Source: Pseudomonadota bacterium (GTDB taxonomy: Bacteria; Pseudomonadota; Alphaproteobacteria; Rhizobiales; Beijerinckiaceae). Taken from it: DNA of 7,324 bases. The notes beneath the pieces are model-generated. The model did no database searches, was not told the DNA's origin, and saw only the letters and a list, made by a program, of their open reading frames with translations. This document shows positions 5,671-7,324 of the stretch, one piece after another. The translations under genes were made by a program, and so were the position numbers. The stretch is from contig JAJXZN010000242.1 in the NCBI GenBank assembly GCA_021780015.1, positions 1 through 7,324 of the forward strand, written 5' to 3'. Positions within the stretch are counted from its first letter, which is position 1. Each line of letters begins with the position of its first letter.

Positions 5671-6750
5671 ATGAGCGTTCTCACTTCCACAAATTCCGCC
5701 ACAACGAAAGCCATCCCGTCCGATCGCCGCGCGATCCAGGTCTGGCTCTGGTGCGTCGCGGCGCTGATCTTCTGCATGGTCGTCGTTGGCGGCGCAACGC
5801 GGCTCACCGAGTCCGGCCTGTCGATTACCGAGTGGCACCCAATCTCCGGCGTCATCCCGCCGCTGAGCCAAGCTGCGTGGGTTCTTGAATTCGATAAATT
5901 CAAGCAAATTCCGCAATATAAGGCAATTTTCTCAAATCTCGATTTAAATGGCTTCAAGTTCATTTTCTTTTGGGAATGGAGTCATCGGCTACTCGGCCGG
6001 GTGATCGGCCTTGCGGTGGCGCTACCGCTTGTTTTCTTTTGGTGGCGCGGCTCGCTCACGCGCGACTTGAAGTTCAAGCTCGTTGGCCTTCTAGCGCTTG
6101 GCGGTCTTCAGGGTTTTGTCGGCTGGTGGATGGTCTCGTCCGGCCTCGTCAACCGGATCGAGGTCGCGCAAGAGCGGCTTGCCATCCACCTGCTGCTGGC
6201 GTCGATCACCTTCGCTGCGACGGTGTGGATTGCGGCCTCGCTCGGGGAGGGCAATGCCATGCGCTCGGAGCGCTGGCAGCGGCGCTTTGCCGGCGCGATC
6301 GTACTCGTCACTCTTTTGCAGATATTCCTCGGGGCGCTGGTGGCCGGGCTGCGCGCCGGACGCGCCTATAATACCTGGCCATTGATGGACGGGCATTTCG
6401 TTCCGGACGTGGTGATGCTGCTTTCCCCTTGGTGGCGCAATTTCGTCGATAATATCGCAACGGTGCAGTTCCAGCACCGCATGGTCGCCTATACTTTGCT
6501 GGCACTTGCCGTCGTTCAAGCGATCGTGACCGTGCGCGCCGCGCCCGGCAGCCGGGCGGCGAAGCGGACGACCCATTTCGCCGGCCTCGTCACGCTGCAG
6601 GCAGGGCTCGGCATCGTCACGCTGTTGCTGGTCGTGCCGCTTTGGGCGGGCCTCGTGCATCAGGCTTTTGCGATGCTCGTGCTGCTGGCCAGCGTGCGTT
6701 ATCTGCAAGGCTTGGCGGCCGGCAAAGACAAGGCTTTGGCGCGCCCCTAA
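5671..6750 (+). CDS. ctaA: Heme A synthase, COX15/CtaA family
   Basis: This 359-residue polytopic inner-membrane protein oxidises the C8 methyl of heme O to the formyl group of heme A, needed for aa3-type cytochrome oxidase. It has about eight membrane helices in two homologous halves. All four heme-liganding histidines are visible: H105 in EWSHRLLGR, H173 in AIHLLLA, H269 in QFQHRMVAY and H330 in GLVHQAFA. GGATRLTESGLSITEW (40-55) and YNTWPLMDG (233-241) are further family signatures. Length and the TRLTESGLS/EFDKFKQIPQY segments fit the alphaproteobacterial and mitochondrial COX15 type rather than the shorter Bacillus type. ATG 5671 is the only reasonable start: no upstream in-frame ATG or GTG is near, and the next Met is M36. 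No Shine-Dalgarno is evident before it. No ctaB or oxidase subunit gene is in the window. Confidence 0.95.
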   Translation: MSVLTSTNSATTKAIPSDRRAIQVWLWCVAALIFCMVVVGGATRLTESGLSITEWHPISGVIPPLSQAAWVLEFDKFKQIPQYKAIFSNLDLNGFKFIFFWEWSHRLLGRVIGLAVALPLVFFWWRGSLTRDLKFKLVGLLALGGLQGFVGWWMVSSGLVNRIEVAQERLAIHLLLASITFAATVWIAASLGEGNAMRSERWQRRFAGAIVLVTLLQIFLGALVAGLRAGRAYNTWPLMDGHFVPDVVMLLSPWWRNFVDNIATVQFQHRMVAYTLLALAVVQAIVTVRAAPGSRAAKRTTHFAGLVTLQAGLGIVTLLLVVPLWAGLVHQAFAMLVLLASVRYLQGLAAGKDKALARP

Positions 6751-6919
6751 ACCGGTGGCAGCGAAAGCCGCGTGATCGTGGCGCGTGCCGATGGCGGGTT
6801 TGAGCCGGAGCGACCGGGACCGGCCAGGGGATCCGCGGGACGGGCGGAGGGCCGGGGAGGACGGACGCCCGGAGCGGAGACGGCCGGCTCGACGCAATCG
6901 GTTGCCGCCATGACCCTCG
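6751..6919. other. GC-rich linker with compositional break
   Basis: The 169 bp between the ctaA stop and the aminopeptidase stop change character within about 40 bases. The 60-base line at 6721-6780 is about 63% GC; the lines at 6781-6840 and 6841-6900 are about 77% and 80%. The first part may still be native 3' flank of ctaA; the rest matches the style of the aminopeptidase fragment. On the minus strand a 54-codon open frame (6911 to 6747) rich in Pro, Ala, Arg and Ser follows the aminopeptidase and stops within the ctaA stop region. It has no recognisable homology, and its start is crowded by GAGGG only two bases away. I see no terminator, insertion-sequence end or tRNA here. Confidence 0.6.
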
Positions 6920-7324
6920 CTACTCGACCGTGAGGATCTCCGCCCCGTCGGGCGTCACGACGATCGTGTGCTCGAACTGGGCCGAGCGCTTGCCGTCGGC
7001 GGTGACCGCGGTCCAGCCGTCGTCCCAGATCAGGTCGTCGAACGTCCCCTCGTCGATCATGGGCTCGACGGTGAAGGTCATGTTCGGCTCCATGATCCGG
7101 GTCGCCTTGGGATCGTGGTGGTGCGGGATCTGGAGCGACGTGTGGAACGACGCGCCGATGCCGTGGCCGCAGTACGACCGCACGACGCTTAACCCGTGCT
7201 TCGCCGCGTGCGGCTCGATCGCCTTGCCGATGTCCGACACCGGCCGGCCCGGCTTCACCGCGGCGATGCCCTTCGCGAGGCACTCCCGCGCGACCTGCAC
7301 GAGGCGCCGCCCGTCGGGGTCGAC
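6920..7324 (-). CDS. map: Type I methionine aminopeptidase, C-terminal part (5' end beyond window)
   Basis: This fragment of 134 residues plus stop is about half of an enzyme that removes the initiator Met from new proteins in the cytosol. The visible pita-bread-fold half carries three of the five metal ligands: the His of GHGIG (residue 54 of the fragment), the Glu of FTVEPM (87) and the Glu of AQFEHT (118). The substrate-contacting His of SFHTSLQIP is also present (61). The two Asp ligands and the N-terminal half would be encoded beyond the right edge. The internal ATG at 7300 is not the true start, because the frame continues upstream with VDPDGR, typical of family members. Only two codons (TTA, GAT) end in A or T, quite unlike the genes to the left. 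VRSYCGHGIGASFHTSLQIP and WDDGWT resemble actinobacterial-type Map. The gene is therefore likely from a different genome. Confidence 0.9.
   Translation of the reverse strand, partial: VDPDGRRLVQVARECLAKGIAAVKPGRPVSDIGKAIEPHAAKHGLSVVRSYCGHGIGASFHTSLQIPHHHDPKATRIMEPNMTFTVEPMIDEGTFDDLIWDDGWTAVTADGKRSAQFEHTIVVTPDGAEILTVE

Noticed and set aside
5644..5916. Upstream extension of the DUF2842 frame on the minus strand
   Set aside because: It is antisense to conserved ctaA sequence and reads as low-complexity charged residues; the TTG after GGAGG gives a product of family length.
6828..6834. GGATCC in the linker and GTCGAC at the extreme right end as possible cloning-site scars
   Set aside because: Both are expected by chance in such GC-rich DNA, and GTCGAC encodes the conserved Val-Asp of Map in frame, so it is natural.
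6091..6897. 268-codon open frame antisense to ctaA
   Set aside because: It mirrors ctaA on the other strand, is Arg/His/Gln-rich with no recognisable domain, and spans the compositional break.
6747..7283. 178-codon minus-strand frame overlapping map
   Set aside because: Out-of-frame reading of the map gene, dominated by Arg, Gly, His and Pro; only its last 54 codons, past the map stop, were kept for comment.

Overview
The window looks like a piece of an alphaproteobacterial chromosome, most likely Hyphomicrobiales. The inference rests on the protein types: a COX15-type heme A synthase next to a DUF2842 membrane protein, a CelD-like acetyltransferase, and small periplasmic Cys-module proteins. 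The last ~550 bp do not match the rest. After the heme A synthase stop codon, GC content jumps (about 55% in a 60-base ctaA sample, 75-80% in samples beyond it). The methionine aminopeptidase fragment there has G or C at the third position of all but two of its 134 sense codons and resembles actinobacterial-type enzymes. An assembly chimera or a transfer junction is likely.

Layout, left to right. (1) Positions 2-781, minus strand: a truncated secreted Cys/Pro-rich protein and a PsiF-repeat protein. Both have signal peptides and related Cys-spaced modules. (2) 885-1763, minus: a beta-hydroxyacid (3-hydroxyisobutyrate-type) dehydrogenase whose leader carries a perfect inverted repeat next to the ribosome binding site. 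(3) 1913-3184, minus: a CelD/FemAB-like GNAT protein ending in a strong intrinsic terminator, divergent from (4) a polysaccharide deacetylase (3286-4311, plus), followed by (5) a family 2 glycosyltransferase (4485-5426, plus). (6) 5440-5643, minus: a 67-residue DUF2842 membrane protein, convergent with the glycosyltransferase and divergent, with a 27-bp gap, from (7) ctaA (5671-6750, plus). (8) 6751-6919: GC-rich linker. (9) 6920-7324, minus: the C-terminal part of a type I methionine aminopeptidase running off the right edge.

Functionally, the acetyltransferase-like protein, deacetylase and glycosyltransferase form a small cell-surface or exopolysaccharide group. CtaA serves terminal oxidase assembly by making heme A. 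No gap longer than 300 bp lacks a gene. No RNA gene, CRISPR array, insertion sequence or phage gene was seen. I did not find a clearly new multi-gene system; the points most worth checking are the right-hand junction, the paired Cys-module secreted proteins and the structured leader of the dehydrogenase.
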